Numbered from the stretch's first letter, positions 43,826 to 54,099 are shown. The stretch: DNA of 64,000 bases from JACKJP01 sp050249695 (GCA_050249695.1 JBFWQA010000005.1:172561-236560), one strand, 5' to 3'. The notes: a model not told the origin generated them from the sequence alone. Numbers and translations are program-made.

Positions 43826-45123
43826 GCCTTCTCTCCCCGGCTTTTCCTGTCGCTGCTGACCCTGACCTCCACCGGCCCCCTGATCGCCACATCCCGCTTG
43901 GGATAGGGTATCTCGATTCCCTTTTCATGCAGGCGGTCCCAGAGGCCGAGCAGCACCTCGCCCCGGATATTGGCGACACCGAAGGCGGGATCCTCGATCC
44001 AGAAGCGCAGCAGATAGTTGACCGATGAATCGCCGAACTCGGCCAGATGACATACCGGGGCCGGCGCTTCCAGAACGCGCTTTGCGCCCTTTGCGGCCTC
44101 CACCGCGATCTTACGGACTTCATGCGGATCGGCCTCGTAGGAAACGCCGAAACGCACCTCCAGCCTGACGCGCGCATTGGAGAACGACCAGTTGATCACC
44201 CGCTGGGTGATCAGATCCTCATTCGGGATCAGATACTCCTTGCCATCGCGGGTGACGACCGACACGTAGCGGGCGCCCAGCGAGCCGATCCAGCCAAAGG
44301 TTTCACCCAGTTCGATCACGTCGCCCGGCTTGATGGAACGGTCGAGCAGCAGAATGAATCCGCTGACCAGGTTGGAGACGACCTTCTGAAGGCCGAAGCC
44401 GATGCCGACGCCGACCGCGCCCGACAGGACCGCAATGCCGGTCAGGTCGATGCCGGCGACCGACATGGCAACGACGACCGCGACGACGAACAGGACGATC
44501 CGGACGATCTTCGCGATCAGCACCGCCGCCGAAGGGGACAGGTCGGATGTCTTCTGCAGCGCCATCTCGCCAAACCGGCCAAGCCGGCTGGCCGCGACCA
44601 GCAGGAGTGTTACGAGGACAACCGCCTTGAGCACCGAGAGCGCCGTATAGCGCGTTTGACCGACGCTGAAGCCGATCGCGTTCAGCGCATTCAGCGTCGG
44701 CTCGAGCAGGCCGACGATCGAAAGCGCGGCGATCGAGAAGGCACCCGCAGTGATGATCCAGAAGAGCAGCCGGTTGGGGACCAGCCGGGCGACGAAATAG
44801 ATGACGACCCAGGCCGTCGCGAGGTTGGCCGCAACGCCGATCAGGTAGGACCGGCTCGGCCACGTGGCTTCGCGGATGGCCAGATAGGCGCCCCAGACGA
44901 GGACCATGAAGATGACCGGCGTGGCATGCCGCAGGAACGTGCGCGCGACCCCTGACACATCCACCCGCGCGGCGTAGCGTCTCAGCCAGCGCCCCAGGGC
45001 GAAGGCGATCGCAAGGCAGACCGCGATGAGAGCGAGTTGGTAGACGATCCAGACGGACGACAGCGAGCCTACCATCGTCCGTATGGCATCGAGCGCGCTT
45101 TGAAACGCCTCGGTCCCTGTCAT
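43822..45123 (-). CDS. MscS-family mechanosensitive channel
   Basis: 433 residues. Several N-terminal membrane helices (about five in residues 20-190) precede the conserved MscS pore helix and beta domain: LTGIAVLSGAVGVGIGFGLQKVVSNLVSGFILLLDRSIKPGDVIEL, then GSLGARYVSVVTRDGKEYLIPNEDLITQRVINWSF. The C-terminal alpha/beta domain follows (VRLEVRFGVSYEADPHEV). It would open under membrane tension during hypo-osmotic shock. Operonic with tag through a 4-base overlap. Confidence 0.95.
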   Translation of the reverse strand: MTGTEAFQSALDAIRTMVGSLSSVWIVYQLALIAVCLAIAFALGRWLRRYAARVDVSGVARTFLRHATPVIFMVLVWGAYLAIREATWPSRSYLIGVAANLATAWVVIYFVARLVPNRLLFWIITAGAFSIAALSIVGLLEPTLNALNAIGFSVGQTRYTALSVLKAVVLVTLLLVAASRLGRFGEMALQKTSDLSPSAAVLIAKIVRIVLFVVAVVVAMSVAGIDLTGIAVLSGAVGVGIGFGLQKVVSNLVSGFILLLDRSIKPGDVIELGETFGWIGSLGARYVSVVTRDGKEYLIPNEDLITQRVINWSFSNARVRLEVRFGVSYEADPHEVRKIAVEAAKGAKRVLEAPAPVCHLAEFGDSSVNYLLRFWIEDPAFGVANIRGEVLLGLWDRLHEKGIEIPYPKRDVAIRGPVEVRVSSDRKSRGEKA

Positions 45124-45194
45124 CGCCCGTACGCTCGCGCCGATTCACCCATCGGGCCATCTTATCGCCCGGCGCGGGAGGAACAAGGAGAGCC

Positions 45195-45216
45195 GGGCCG
45201 GGCGGTCTCCCGGCCC
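45195..45216. other. GC-rich stem-loop after the cytochrome b561 gene
   Basis: GGGCCGGG (45195-45202) and CCCGGCCC (45209-45216) with a 6-base loop, 8 bases past the cytochrome b561 stop on the minus strand. No U tract follows, so it may slow exonucleases or act with Rho rather than terminate alone. Confidence 0.4.
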
Positions 45217-45223
45217 CGAGAGG

Positions 45224-45724
45224 TCAGTTCCGCAGGGGTTTGAGCCACGGCGCCATGCGCGACATCACGCCGTCGCGCTTGACGACGTAGTGCCAGAGGG
45301 CCCCCGCGACATGAACGCCGGTGACCGCCCACAGGAGATTGGTGAGCAACTCGTGCACGTCGCCCGCTTCCGGGTTGATCCAGACGCTCGCGGCGCCCGA
45401 TGCGGGAACGATGACGAGCAGCGCGTAAAGCGCGATGTGACCGATGCGGGCGCCCCGCTCTTCCCATACCGACAGGCCCGGCGTCGGCGCCGGAACGCCG
45501 CCGAACAGGCGCACCGCGAACCGCAGCGCGGTCAGCACGAGAACGGCAATGCCGGTCCAGATGTGGATATTGGAGAGCGTGACGTCGAAGGCTTCAGCCT
45601 GCGTGCCGCGCGCCGTGGCGCGATGCACATGCGAGGCTCCGTCGCTTGAAAAATACTGCACGACGAGCAGTACCACGATCAGCCAGTGGAGGCCCAGCAT
45701 CGGGCGGCTATAGCGTTCGGTCAT
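45224..45724 (-). CDS. Cytochrome b561 family protein
   Basis: 166 residues, four-helix membrane b-type cytochrome. It starts MTERYSRPMLGLHWLIVVLLVVQ with the haem-ligand His in LHW; further candidate ligands are in SNIHIWTGIAVLVL, RIGHIALYALLVIVPASG and VTGVHVAGALWHYVVKRDGV. In E. coli the CybB family passes electrons from quinol to superoxide or other acceptors. The frame extends to 45775, but the ATG at 45724 has AGAAGAGAG upstream. It stands alone between the MscS-type gene and ettA. Confidence 0.92.
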   Translation of the reverse strand: MTERYSRPMLGLHWLIVVLLVVQYFSSDGASHVHRATARGTQAEAFDVTLSNIHIWTGIAVLVLTALRFAVRLFGGVPAPTPGLSVWEERGARIGHIALYALLVIVPASGAASVWINPEAGDVHELLTNLLWAVTGVHVAGALWHYVVKRDGVMSRMAPWLKPLRN

Positions 45725-45818
45725 CTCTCTTCTCCGAATCGTTGTCCCGGCCCATCCCGGCCGGCCTCGATCCATTAGCGATGGCTTGTATCAGAATCTT
45801 GTCAATACTTTATCAGTA

Positions 45819-47474
45819 CTAACGCGTAAGGCGCTTGTACTTGATCCGGCGGGGAACGATCGAATCCTCGCCGAGGCGGCGCTTCTTGTCCTCCTCATAG
45901 GATTCGAAATTGCCCTCGAACCATTCCACGTGACTGTCGCCCTCGAAGGCGAGGATGTGCGTCGCCAGCCGGTCGAGGAACATGCGGTCATGGCTGATGA
46001 CGATGGCGCAGCCGGCGAAATTCTCCAGCGCGTCCTCGAGCGCGCCGAGCGTCTCGGTATCCAGGTCGTTGGTCGGTTCGTCGAGCAGCAGCACGTTGGC
46101 GCCCGATTTCAGCATCTTGGCCAGGTGCACGCGGTTGCGCTGGCCGCCCGAAAGGCTGCCCACCTTCTGCTGCTGGTCGCCGCCGCGGAAATTGAACGCG
46201 GATGTATAGGCGCGGCTGTTGACTTCCTTCTTGCCGAGCAGGATCAGGTCGTTGCCGCCCGACACCTCCTCCCAGACCGTCTTGTTGGGATTGAGGTCGT
46301 CACGGCTCTGGTCGACATAGCCCAGATGCACCGTCTCGCCGATACGGATTGAGCCGGCGTCGGGCTGTTCCTGACCGGTCAGCATCCTGAAGAGCGTCGT
46401 CTTGCCCGCGCCGTTCGGCCCGATCACGCCAACGATGCCACCGGGAGGCAGCTTGAAGGAGAGATCCTCGATCAGCAGCCGGTCGCCGAACCCCTTGGTG
46501 AGGCCTTCCGCCTCGATCACGAGATCGCCGAGGCGCTCGCCCGGCGGAATGACGATCTGCGCCGAGCCCGATCTGAGCCGAGCCTCGTTCGCCTTGATCA
46601 GTTCGTCATAGGCCTGGAGACGCGCTTTGGACTTTGTCTGGCGGGCGCGCGGCGAAGACGCGATCCATTCGCGCTCCCGCTCGATCGCGCGTTCGCGCGC
46701 ATCGTCCTCGCGCTGCTCCTGCTTGAGGCGCTTGGCCTTCTTTTCCAGATAGGCCGAATAGTTGCCCTCATAGGGGATGCCGCGGCCGCGGTCGAGTTCC
46801 AGAATCCAGCCGGTGACGTTGTCCAGGAAGTAACGGTCATGGGTGACGATCAGGATCGCACCGGGATATTCGCGCAGGTGGCTTTCCAGCCAGGCGGTGG
46901 TCTCGGCGTCCAGATGGTTGGTCGGCTCGTCGAGCAGCAGCAGTTCCGGTTGCTGCAGCAGCAGCCGGCACAGCGCGACGCGACGCCGCTCGCCGCCCGA
47001 CAGGTTCGTGACGTTCGCGTCCGCGGGCGGGCAGCGCAGCGCATCCATGGCCTGCTCCACCTTGCTGTCGAGATCCCACAGATTCTCCGCGTCGATGACG
47101 TCCTGCAGCTTGGCGGCCTTCTCGGCGTTCTCGTCCGAGTAATCCATCATCAGCGCATTGTACTGATCGAGAATCGCCTGCTTCTCTGCGACCCCGTCCA
47201 TCACGTTGCCGCGCACATCCTTGTCGGGATCGAGCCACGGTTCCTGCGGCAGATAGCCGGCCTTCGCGCCGTCCGCCAGCCAGGCCTCGCCGGTGAACTC
47301 GGTGTCGGTGCCGGCCATGATCTTCAGAAGCGTCGACTTGCCCGCGCCGTTGGGTCCAAGCACGCCGATCTTGGCGTCCGGGTAGAAGGACAGGTTGATG
47401 CCGTCCAGCACCTTCTTGCCGCCCGCATAGGCCTTGGTGAGCCCCTGCATATGATAGATGAACTGCCGCGCCAT
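45819..47474 (-). CDS. ettA: Energy-dependent translational throttle protein EttA (ABC-F)
   Basis: 551 residues; two ABC ATPase domains without membrane segments. Domain 1 has Walker A GPNGAGKST (40-48) and LSGGERRRVALCRLL; domain 2 has GPNGAGKTTLF and LSGGQRNRVHLAKML. The inter-domain P-site tRNA-interaction linker is rich in Arg/Lys (KKAKRLKQEQREDDARERAIERERE). EttA binds the ribosomal E site and gates elongation by ATP/ADP ratio. The start at 47474 (MARQFIYHMQGLTKAY) matches the family; the frame extends to 47510. Confidence 0.97.
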   Translation of the reverse strand: MARQFIYHMQGLTKAYAGGKKVLDGINLSFYPDAKIGVLGPNGAGKSTLLKIMAGTDTEFTGEAWLADGAKAGYLPQEPWLDPDKDVRGNVMDGVAEKQAILDQYNALMMDYSDENAEKAAKLQDVIDAENLWDLDSKVEQAMDALRCPPADANVTNLSGGERRRVALCRLLLQQPELLLLDEPTNHLDAETTAWLESHLREYPGAILIVTHDRYFLDNVTGWILELDRGRGIPYEGNYSAYLEKKAKRLKQEQREDDARERAIEREREWIASSPRARQTKSKARLQAYDELIKANEARLRSGSAQIVIPPGERLGDLVIEAEGLTKGFGDRLLIEDLSFKLPPGGIVGVIGPNGAGKTTLFRMLTGQEQPDAGSIRIGETVHLGYVDQSRDDLNPNKTVWEEVSGGNDLILLGKKEVNSRAYTSAFNFRGGDQQQKVGSLSGGQRNRVHLAKMLKSGANVLLLDEPTNDLDTETLGALEDALENFAGCAIVISHDRMFLDRLATHILAFEGDSHVEWFEGNFESYEEDKKRRLGEDSIVPRRIKYKRLTR

Positions 47475-47698
47475 GCGTCCGCCTGTCCTGTCGATGATCC
47501 GGATAACCATATGGGAAGTCGGCGCTCTCTTAACAAAGCCGCCGCCCTGCCTGCAATGGCCGTGTGGGCAAACGGCGCGAAGGCTTGAGGTACGAGCGCG
47601 ACTTCCGCGACATGACGTTACATTTTTCGGGCTGCCATCAGGCTGCGCGCTCGTCTACAATCGCCGCGCTGCATTGAACCGTTGCCGGAGGCCGGTAT

Positions 47699-48820
47699 TT
47701 GACGATCTTCAGACAGATCCTCCTTGTCCTGATTCTTGCGGCCGCCATTGGCGGCTATGTCTATTATGACCGCTATTACGCCGCGCCCGCGTCGCAGGCC
47801 GAAGACACCGCCCGTTCGGAAAGAACAGCACCAGTCGACGTCATCACCGCTCAGACCAGGCCCCTCGCAACGCAGATCGAGGCCGTCGGCACGACACGTG
47901 CCGCGCGGTCGGTGAAGATTGTGCCGCTCGCCAGCGGCAGGGTCGTCGAGCTTCGCATCGAGCCCGGCCGTGAGGTGACGAAAGGCGACGTCCTCGTTCG
48001 CCTCGATGACGACATCGAGCGCGCTGACCTTGCCGAGGCGGAGGCGAATCTGGTCGAGAAGAATCAGGCGGTCGAACGGGCGACCGCCCTGCGCCCATCC
48101 AATACCGTCTCCGCGGCGACGCTGGAACAGGTGCGCGCCGCGGCGACTTCCGCTTCCGCCGCCGTCGACCGGGCGAGGCGCCGTCTGGCGGACCGGACCG
48201 TACGTGCTCCTTTCGACGGTGTCGCCGGCCTGACGAACATCGATGTCGGGGCGCGCGTGACCGAGAGCGACGTCATCACGACGCTCGACGATCTGAGCGA
48301 AGTCGAGATCGAATTCTCGGCGCCGGAAACCCTCTATGCCGCGATCACGCCCGGCATGTCCGTGGAAGCACGCGGCGCGGCCTTCGGAGACAGGCGTTTC
48401 GAGGGCCAGATCACCTCCGTCGACACGCGCATCGATTCCACGTCACGGGCCTTCAGGGTGCGCGCCCTGCTGCCCAATCCGGAGCGAACCCTGCCGGCAG
48501 GCATGTTCATGTACCTCGCCGTCACCCTGTCCGAGCGTCAGGCGGTCGTCGTTCCCGACGAGGCGATCATTGCCGAGGGCGCCGAGACATATCTCTATGT
48601 CGTCAATGGCGGAAAGGCGTTTCGCCGCACGGTGGTCACCGGTCAACGCTCGGGAACCGACGTCGAGATCACCTCGGGACTGGACGCCGGCGAAACCGTT
48701 GTGCTGCGCGGACACCAGACTCTTCGGGACGGCATGGCCGTGCGGATAATGTCCGAACGCAAATCCGGCGAGCCGCCGACGAGCATGACGACCGGGGCCA
48801 GACCGGAGCAGGCCGGATGA
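47699..48820 (+). CDS. RND efflux periplasmic adaptor (membrane fusion protein)
   Basis: 373 residues. An N-terminal membrane anchor (ILLVLILAAAIGGYVYYD) is followed by a barrel-sandwich/lipoyl domain (IVPLASGRVVELRIEPGREVTKGDVLVRLDD), a short alpha hairpin, the second lipoyl half (DRTVRAPFDGVAGL) and beta-barrel/proximal domains (DEAIIAEGAETYLYVVNGGKAF). The start is TTG at 47699 with GGAGG about 8 bases upstream; no ATG fits the signal region. Overlaps the permease gene by ATGA. No outer-membrane channel gene is nearby, so a TolC encoded elsewhere is presumed. Confidence 0.94.
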   Translation: MTIFRQILLVLILAAAIGGYVYYDRYYAAPASQAEDTARSERTAPVDVITAQTRPLATQIEAVGTTRAARSVKIVPLASGRVVELRIEPGREVTKGDVLVRLDDDIERADLAEAEANLVEKNQAVERATALRPSNTVSAATLEQVRAAATSASAAVDRARRRLADRTVRAPFDGVAGLTNIDVGARVTESDVITTLDDLSEVEIEFSAPETLYAAITPGMSVEARGAAFGDRRFEGQITSVDTRIDSTSRAFRVRALLPNPERTLPAGMFMYLAVTLSERQAVVVPDEAIIAEGAETYLYVVNGGKAFRRTVVTGQRSGTDVEITSGLDAGETVVLRGHQTLRDGMAVRIMSERKSGEPPTSMTTGARPEQAG

Positions 48821-51800
48821 CGCTTTCTGACCTTTCGATCAGGCGGCCGGTCCTGGCGGCTGTCGCAAATCTCCTGATCGTCGTCTTCGGCTTCGCCGCC
48901 CTGTTTCAGCTGCCGATCCGCGAACTGCCCGATATCGATACGTCCGTCGTTTCGATATCGACTGATTATACGGGCGCCGCCCCGCAGGTGGTCGACACCG
49001 ACATCACCGAGATCGTGGAGGGCGCGGTCTCGGGCATTGCCGGAGTCAAGACCATCTCGTCGGAAAGCCGGCGCGGCCGCAGCCGGACGACGATCGAATT
49101 CGAGATCGGACGCAATATCGACGAAGCCGCCAACGACGTCCGCGACGCCATCGGCCGGATTTCCGGCCAGCTTCCCGACGAGGCCGGCGATCCCCAGGTC
49201 GTCAAGAGCGACGCCGATGCCGATCCGGTCCTGCGCCTCGCCGTCACATCCGACAGGATGACCACGGCCGAACTGACCGACTACGCGGAACGCTTCCTCG
49301 TGGACCGGATGGCGACGATCGACGGTGTCGCCCGGCTCGACGTCTATGGCGAAAGGCCTTTTGCGGTGCGCATATGGCTCGACCGCCGAAAGCTCGCCGC
49401 ACGCAATCTCACCGTCGCCGACGTCGAGGCCGCGCTCCGCCGCAACAATGTGGAACTGCCCGCGGGCGAAATCGAATCCGCCACGCGCCAGCTTTCGGTT
49501 CGGCTGGACAGCCGGGTTCCCACCCTGGAAGCCTTCCGCAGCATCGTCATCGACAGCGTCGCCGGATACCCGGTGCGGCTGTCGGATGTCTCCCGAGTCG
49601 TGGCCGGTGTCGAGGACGATTCCACCATCGTACGCAACAATGGCCGGGACGCGATCGGTCTTGCCGTCCTGCGCCAGAGCCAGGCCAACACCATCGCGAT
49701 CTCCAACGCGATCCGCGCGGAGATCGAGAGGATCAGGCCGATCATGCCCGAGGGCATGTCGATCGAAATCGGCTCCGACGACGCGATCTTCGTCGGCGCC
49801 TCGATCCGCGAGGTGGTTTACGCGCTGCTCATCTCGCTCGTTCTCGTCGTCGCCGTGATCCTGGTATTTCTGTTGAGCGTCCGGGCCACGCTCGTCCCGG
49901 CCGTGACAATTCCGGTCGCGCTGATCGGCTGCTTTCTGCTGATCAATTTTTTCGGATTTTCCATCAACACCCTGACATTGCTTGCATTGCTTCTCGCCAT
50001 CGGCCTTGTCGTGGACGACGCGATCGTCGTGCTGGAAAACATCCAGCGCCGGATCGACCTCGGTGAGGGTCCGCTGGGCGCCGCCATGCATGGCACGCGC
50101 CAGGTCACCTTCGCGGTCCTGGCAACCTCCATAACGCTGATCGCGGTGTTTCTACCGCTTTCGTTCCTGCCGGGACAGATCGGCCGCCTTTTCATCGAAT
50201 TCGGGTTCGTGATGGCAAGCGCCGTCGCGATCTCGACCTTCGTCGCGCTGACCGCCTGCCCGGCGCTTGCGTCCAAGGTATTGCGTCGCTCCAGGAGGCC
50301 GCTTGAGGAGGGCCGCCGTGAAGGCCGGATGCTCCGGACCTATCGCGCTCTTCTGGAGCGCGCCGTGGCCATGCCTGTGGTCGTGCTCGCGCTGGCGATC
50401 GGTCTTGCGGCGGTCGCCTGGCCGCTCTACCAGACGCTGCCGCGCGAGCTCTCGCCGGGAGAGGATCGGGGCGTCGTCTTCATCCCGCTGACCGCGCCGC
50501 AGGGCGCGACGCTTCAGGTGACCGACGAAGCCGCGCGGCAAACGGAAGCCGCCATCCAGCCGCTGGTGGATTCCGGCGATGTGGAGACGGTTTTCACCTT
50601 TACCGGCTCCGGCGGGCGGCCCTACCGCGCTTTCGTCGTGCTCCGCCTTGCAGACTGGGAGAACCGCGAACTCTCCAATGTCGACATCACGCGGCGTATC
50701 ATGCCGAAGATGAATGACGTCACGCTGGCCCGCGGCTATCCCGCCAGCCCGGCGGGTCTGGGCCTGCGCGGCAATTCCACGCCTTTGAGCATCGTGATCG
50801 GCGGACCCGACTATGCGAGCGTGCAGAAATGGGCAAAGACCCTTCTTGCCGTCGCCGAAGATAACCCCCGGCTGATCAATCCGAGCATGGACTTCGAGGA
50901 GAACCAGCCGCAGCTCGATCTGCGGCTCGATCGCGAGCGCGCCGCCGACCTCGGCATCAGCGTGGAAACCGTGGCATCCACCTTGCAGACGATGCTCGCC
51001 TCCCGCGAGGTGACCAATTTCGTGGACCGCGGCCGGGAGTATCCGGTCATTCTGCAGGCGGCCGAAACCGACAGGCGGACGCCCGCCGATATCGGCAATA
51101 TCTTCGTGCGGGCCGGCGACGGCACGACGCTGGTGCCGCTGTCGTCGCTGGTGACCGTCTCGGAAAGCGCCGCGTCGGCCCAGCTCCGCCGCTACAACCG
51201 TCTGCCTTCCATCCAGATCTCGGCCGCCCTCGCGGAAGGCTACGCGCTGGGCGATGCCGTCGATTTCATGCTCGAGGCGGCACGCGAGAACCTGCCGGCC
51301 GAGGCGCGCGTCGGACTGTCGGGCCAGTCGCAGACTTTCAGCGAGGCGCAGGGCGGCACCGCGCTGGTCTTCGGCATGGCGCTGCTGATCGTCTTCCTCG
51401 TGCTCGCCGCCCAGTTCGAAAGCTTCATTCACCCTCTCGTCATTCTGCTGACAGTCCCTCTGGGGCTGGCGGGTGCGACCTTCGCGATGAAATTCGGCGG
51501 TCTGTCGCTCAATATCTACGCGCAGATCGGCATCATCCTGCTGATCGGACTGATGGCAAAGAACGGCATTCTGATCGTCGAGTTCGCCAATCAGCTCCGC
51601 GACGAGGGGCAGACCGTGCGCAATGCGGTCATCAACGCCTCGGTGCTGCGCCTCCGGCCGATTGTCATGACGGTGGTCTCGACGGTCCTTGGCGCGGTTC
51701 CGCTCGTTCTGGCCTCCGGTGCCGGCGCCGAAAGCCGCGTCGCGATCGGCAGCGTGATCATCGGCGGCCTTGTCCTGTCGTCGGCGCTGACGGTCATCGT

Positions 51801-51918
51801 CACGCCCGTCCTCTACGACCTCCTGGCGCGCTTCACCAGGCCGCGCGGCGCAGTGGAAAAAGCGCTGGAAGCCGAACTTGCCGACAAGCCGGGCCTGGGT
51901 ACGGTCGCCGGCGAATAG
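48817..51918 (+). CDS. RND efflux permease (AcrB/MexB superfamily)
   Basis: 1033 residues, full length, 12 membrane helices and two large periplasmic loops (after helix 1, and after helix 7 at ~YQTLPRELSPGEDRGVVFIPL). The proton-relay aspartates in helix 4 (IGLVVDDAIVVLENI) and Lys in helix 10 (IGLMAKNGILIVEFANQ) are present. It belongs to the hydrophobe/amphiphile class; substrates are not predictable. Coupled by a 4-base overlap to the adaptor. No adjacent TetR-type repressor is present. Confidence 0.96.
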   Translation: MTLSDLSIRRPVLAAVANLLIVVFGFAALFQLPIRELPDIDTSVVSISTDYTGAAPQVVDTDITEIVEGAVSGIAGVKTISSESRRGRSRTTIEFEIGRNIDEAANDVRDAIGRISGQLPDEAGDPQVVKSDADADPVLRLAVTSDRMTTAELTDYAERFLVDRMATIDGVARLDVYGERPFAVRIWLDRRKLAARNLTVADVEAALRRNNVELPAGEIESATRQLSVRLDSRVPTLEAFRSIVIDSVAGYPVRLSDVSRVVAGVEDDSTIVRNNGRDAIGLAVLRQSQANTIAISNAIRAEIERIRPIMPEGMSIEIGSDDAIFVGASIREVVYALLISLVLVVAVILVFLLSVRATLVPAVTIPVALIGCFLLINFFGFSINTLTLLALLLAIGLVVDDAIVVLENIQRRIDLGEGPLGAAMHGTRQVTFAVLATSITLIAVFLPLSFLPGQIGRLFIEFGFVMASAVAISTFVALTACPALASKVLRRSRRPLEEGRREGRMLRTYRALLERAVAMPVVVLALAIGLAAVAWPLYQTLPRELSPGEDRGVVFIPLTAPQGATLQVTDEAARQTEAAIQPLVDSGDVETVFTFTGSGGRPYRAFVVLRLADWENRELSNVDITRRIMPKMNDVTLARGYPASPAGLGLRGNSTPLSIVIGGPDYASVQKWAKTLLAVAEDNPRLINPSMDFEENQPQLDLRLDRERAADLGISVETVASTLQTMLASREVTNFVDRGREYPVILQAAETDRRTPADIGNIFVRAGDGTTLVPLSSLVTVSESAASAQLRRYNRLPSIQISAALAEGYALGDAVDFMLEAARENLPAEARVGLSGQSQTFSEAQGGTALVFGMALLIVFLVLAAQFESFIHPLVILLTVPLGLAGATFAMKFGGLSLNIYAQIGIILLIGLMAKNGILIVEFANQLRDEGQTVRNAVINASVLRLRPIVMTVVSTVLGAVPLVLASGAGAESRVAIGSVIIGGLVLSSALTVIVTPVLYDLLARFTRPRGAVEKALEAELADKPGLGTVAGE

Positions 51919-52003
51919 GGTTCATGCGGCTGTCATTCAGAACCTGCAAACCCGCAATAACGGTTTGCGGAACAGGATGACGGCACGCGGGAAAGGGTGA
52001 CCA

Positions 52004-53287
52004 GTGCTGCGGGAAGATCCCCCATCCATGCGCGAGAGCTTCGCCGCTTTCGGCCGGATCGGCATCATGTCCTTCGGCGGCCCGGCGGCGCAGATCGCGC
52101 TCATGCACCGGGTGCTCGTCGACGAGCGGCGGTGGCTGGAGGAGAAGGAGTTCCTCTCCGCCCTCTCCTTCTGCATGCTCCTGCCCGGCCCCGAAGCGAT
52201 GCAGCTTGCCACCTTCGCGGGCTGGCGGCGGCACGGCGTCGCCGGCGGGCTCATGGCGGGATTGCTGTTCGTTCTGCCGGGCGCCGTCGTGATGGCCATC
52301 CTGGCCGCGATCTACGCCGCCTTCGGGGCGGTGCCGCTTGTCGAGGCGCTGTTCCTTGGCATCAAGGCCGCCGTCCTGGTGATCGTCATCGAAGCGCTCC
52401 TGCGGATTTCCCGCCGTGCGCTCAAGGCCCCCGCGCACTGGGCGCTGGCCGCCCTGGCCTTCATCGCCATATACTTCTTCGCGTTGCCGTTTCCGCTGAT
52501 CATCGCCGCTGCGGCGCTGGCCGGCTGGTTTCACGGCCGCGGCAACGCAACCGCGCCGGAACCTCCCGCATCTGTACCGTCCACGCGTACCGCGGCGACG
52601 GCGCTGACATGGCTCGCGATCTGGATCGTGCCGCTCGGTGCGATGACCGTTCTCCTGGGAGCCGATCATATACTGAGCGGGCTGGCGCTGTTTTTCTCAA
52701 AGCTCGCGGTGGTGACATTCGGCGGGGCTTACGCGGTCCTTGCCTACATGGCGCAGGATGTCGTCAGCCATCACGGCTGGATCAGCGCCGGGGCGATGAT
52801 GGACGGGCTCGGTCTTGCCGAAACCACGCCCGGCCCGTTGATCCTCGTCACCGAATTTGTCGGCTTCCTGGCCGGCTTCAACGAAAGCGGCGGCCGCTGG
52901 TCCATGGCGCTGGCCGGCGCGGTCGTGACGCTCTGGGCGACCTTCGCGCCCTGCTTCCTGTGGATATTCGTCGGGGCGCCCTATGTCGCGCGCATCGCCA
53001 CCATGCCGCGGCTCAATGCGGCGCTCTCCGGCGTCACCGCCGCCGTCGTCGGCGTCATCCTCAACCTGTCGATCTGGTTTGCCCTCCACGTCCTGTTCGG
53101 CGAAGTCGTCGAAGTGCATTACGGCCCGCTGCGCCTGTGGACACCCGCATGGGCCGGCTTTGATTGGAAAGTGGCCGTGATCTCGGTCGCCAGCGCGGCC
53201 CTGCTCCTTTGGCGGCGCTGGCCCATGCCGGCGGTTCTCGGCATCGCCGCGGCGGGTGGCGTTGCCCTGTCCGCCGTCAGCCTTTGA
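52004..53287 (+). CDS. chrA: Chromate transporter ChrA (two-domain, long-chain type)
   Basis: 427 residues with two homologous CHR domains: residues ~10-190 (FGRIGIMSFGGPAAQIALMHR; FCMLLPGPEAMQLATFAGW) and ~220-427 (FFSKLAVVTFGGAYAVLAYMAQDV; GLGLAETTPGPLILVTEFVGFLAG). The FGGP/FGGA and PGP motifs mark the family, whose members export chromate. GTG at 52004 is preceded by AAGGGTG and is preferred over ATG at 52028. Starts 85 bases after the RND permease; the 3' end overlaps the convergent methyltransferase gene by 11 bases. Confidence 0.93.
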   Translation: MLREDPPSMRESFAAFGRIGIMSFGGPAAQIALMHRVLVDERRWLEEKEFLSALSFCMLLPGPEAMQLATFAGWRRHGVAGGLMAGLLFVLPGAVVMAILAAIYAAFGAVPLVEALFLGIKAAVLVIVIEALLRISRRALKAPAHWALAALAFIAIYFFALPFPLIIAAAALAGWFHGRGNATAPEPPASVPSTRTAATALTWLAIWIVPLGAMTVLLGADHILSGLALFFSKLAVVTFGGAYAVLAYMAQDVVSHHGWISAGAMMDGLGLAETTPGPLILVTEFVGFLAGFNESGGRWSMALAGAVVTLWATFAPCFLWIFVGAPYVARIATMPRLNAALSGVTAAVVGVILNLSIWFALHVLFGEVVEVHYGPLRLWTPAWAGFDWKVAVISVASAALLLWRRWPMPAVLGIAAAGGVALSAVSL

Positions 53288-54089
53288 CGGCAATCACCAA
53301 ATGGCCGGGGACCGGCTGTCCCTCCTCATGACGCACCGTGATAGGCACGAAGACCCACGCCCGTAGGCCATTCGCCTCAAGCAGGCCGCGAATATAGGCC
53401 TCCGCATGGGCAAAGCGCTGATGCGGCCCGACCATATAGGATCGCCCCGCCATCAGGCCGGGCGGCAGCGTCTCGCTTGAAAAGGCGAAGACTCCGCCCG
53501 GCTCCAGGCGCCGCGCGGCAAGCGCAAAAAAGGCCTCCAGCGCGCCCATATAGGGCAGGACGTCGGTCGCCGCGATCAAATCCCAGCCCGGCCCCTCCCA
53601 CGAGTCAAGAAAGCGCACCGCCTCGCCGACGAAGAGTTCGTCGTAGAGCCCGCCCTCGCCGGCGACCGCCACCATGTTCTCCGACAGGTCGACGCCGGTC
53701 AGATGCGTGAAGGCGCCATACATCGCCTCGCCCGCCAGGCCGCTGCCGCAGCCAAGGTCGAGAACGCGTCCGAAGGAGCCGAGCCCCTGTGCGTCGAGTG
53801 CCTCGCGCATCAGATCCGGCACGCGATAGCCGAGCTGATCGACGAGGATCGCCTCGAACATGTCGGCATGTTGATCGAAAAGCGTCGAGACATAGGCGTC
53901 AGGCGCCTTTACGGGCGTATCGCCCCGGCCCATGGCGGCGAGCCGCACCGCAGCCCCCGCGCAGTCGGCCGGGTCGAGCGCCAGCACCTCGCGATAGGCG
54001 CGTTCGGCCTCGTCCAGCCGGCCGGCCTTTTCATGCGCCAGCGCCCGCTCATAGGCCTCTTCCAGCGCCTCAAGATCGCGTTCGCTCAA
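53277..54089 (-). CDS. SAM-dependent methyltransferase with N-terminal TPR-like repeat
   Basis: 270 residues. The first ~45 residues form a TPR unit (AYERALAHEKAGRLDEAERAYREVLALDPAD). The methyltransferase domain has motif I VLDLGCGSGLAGEAM (about 108-122), the acidic loop LTGVDLSENMVAVA, ATDVLPYMGALEAFF and RRLEPGGVFAFSSE. The DAYVSTLFDQHADMFEAILVDQLGYRVP lead is typical of TPR-methyltransferase fusions of unknown target. It lies 10 bases after the flavoprotein gene. Confidence 0.87.
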   Translation of the reverse strand: MSERDLEALEEAYERALAHEKAGRLDEAERAYREVLALDPADCAGAAVRLAAMGRGDTPVKAPDAYVSTLFDQHADMFEAILVDQLGYRVPDLMREALDAQGLGSFGRVLDLGCGSGLAGEAMYGAFTHLTGVDLSENMVAVAGEGGLYDELFVGEAVRFLDSWEGPGWDLIAATDVLPYMGALEAFFALAARRLEPGGVFAFSSETLPPGLMAGRSYMVGPHQRFAHAEAYIRGLLEANGLRAWVFVPITVRHEEGQPVPGHLVIAVKG

Positions 54090-54099
54090 ATCCGTTCCC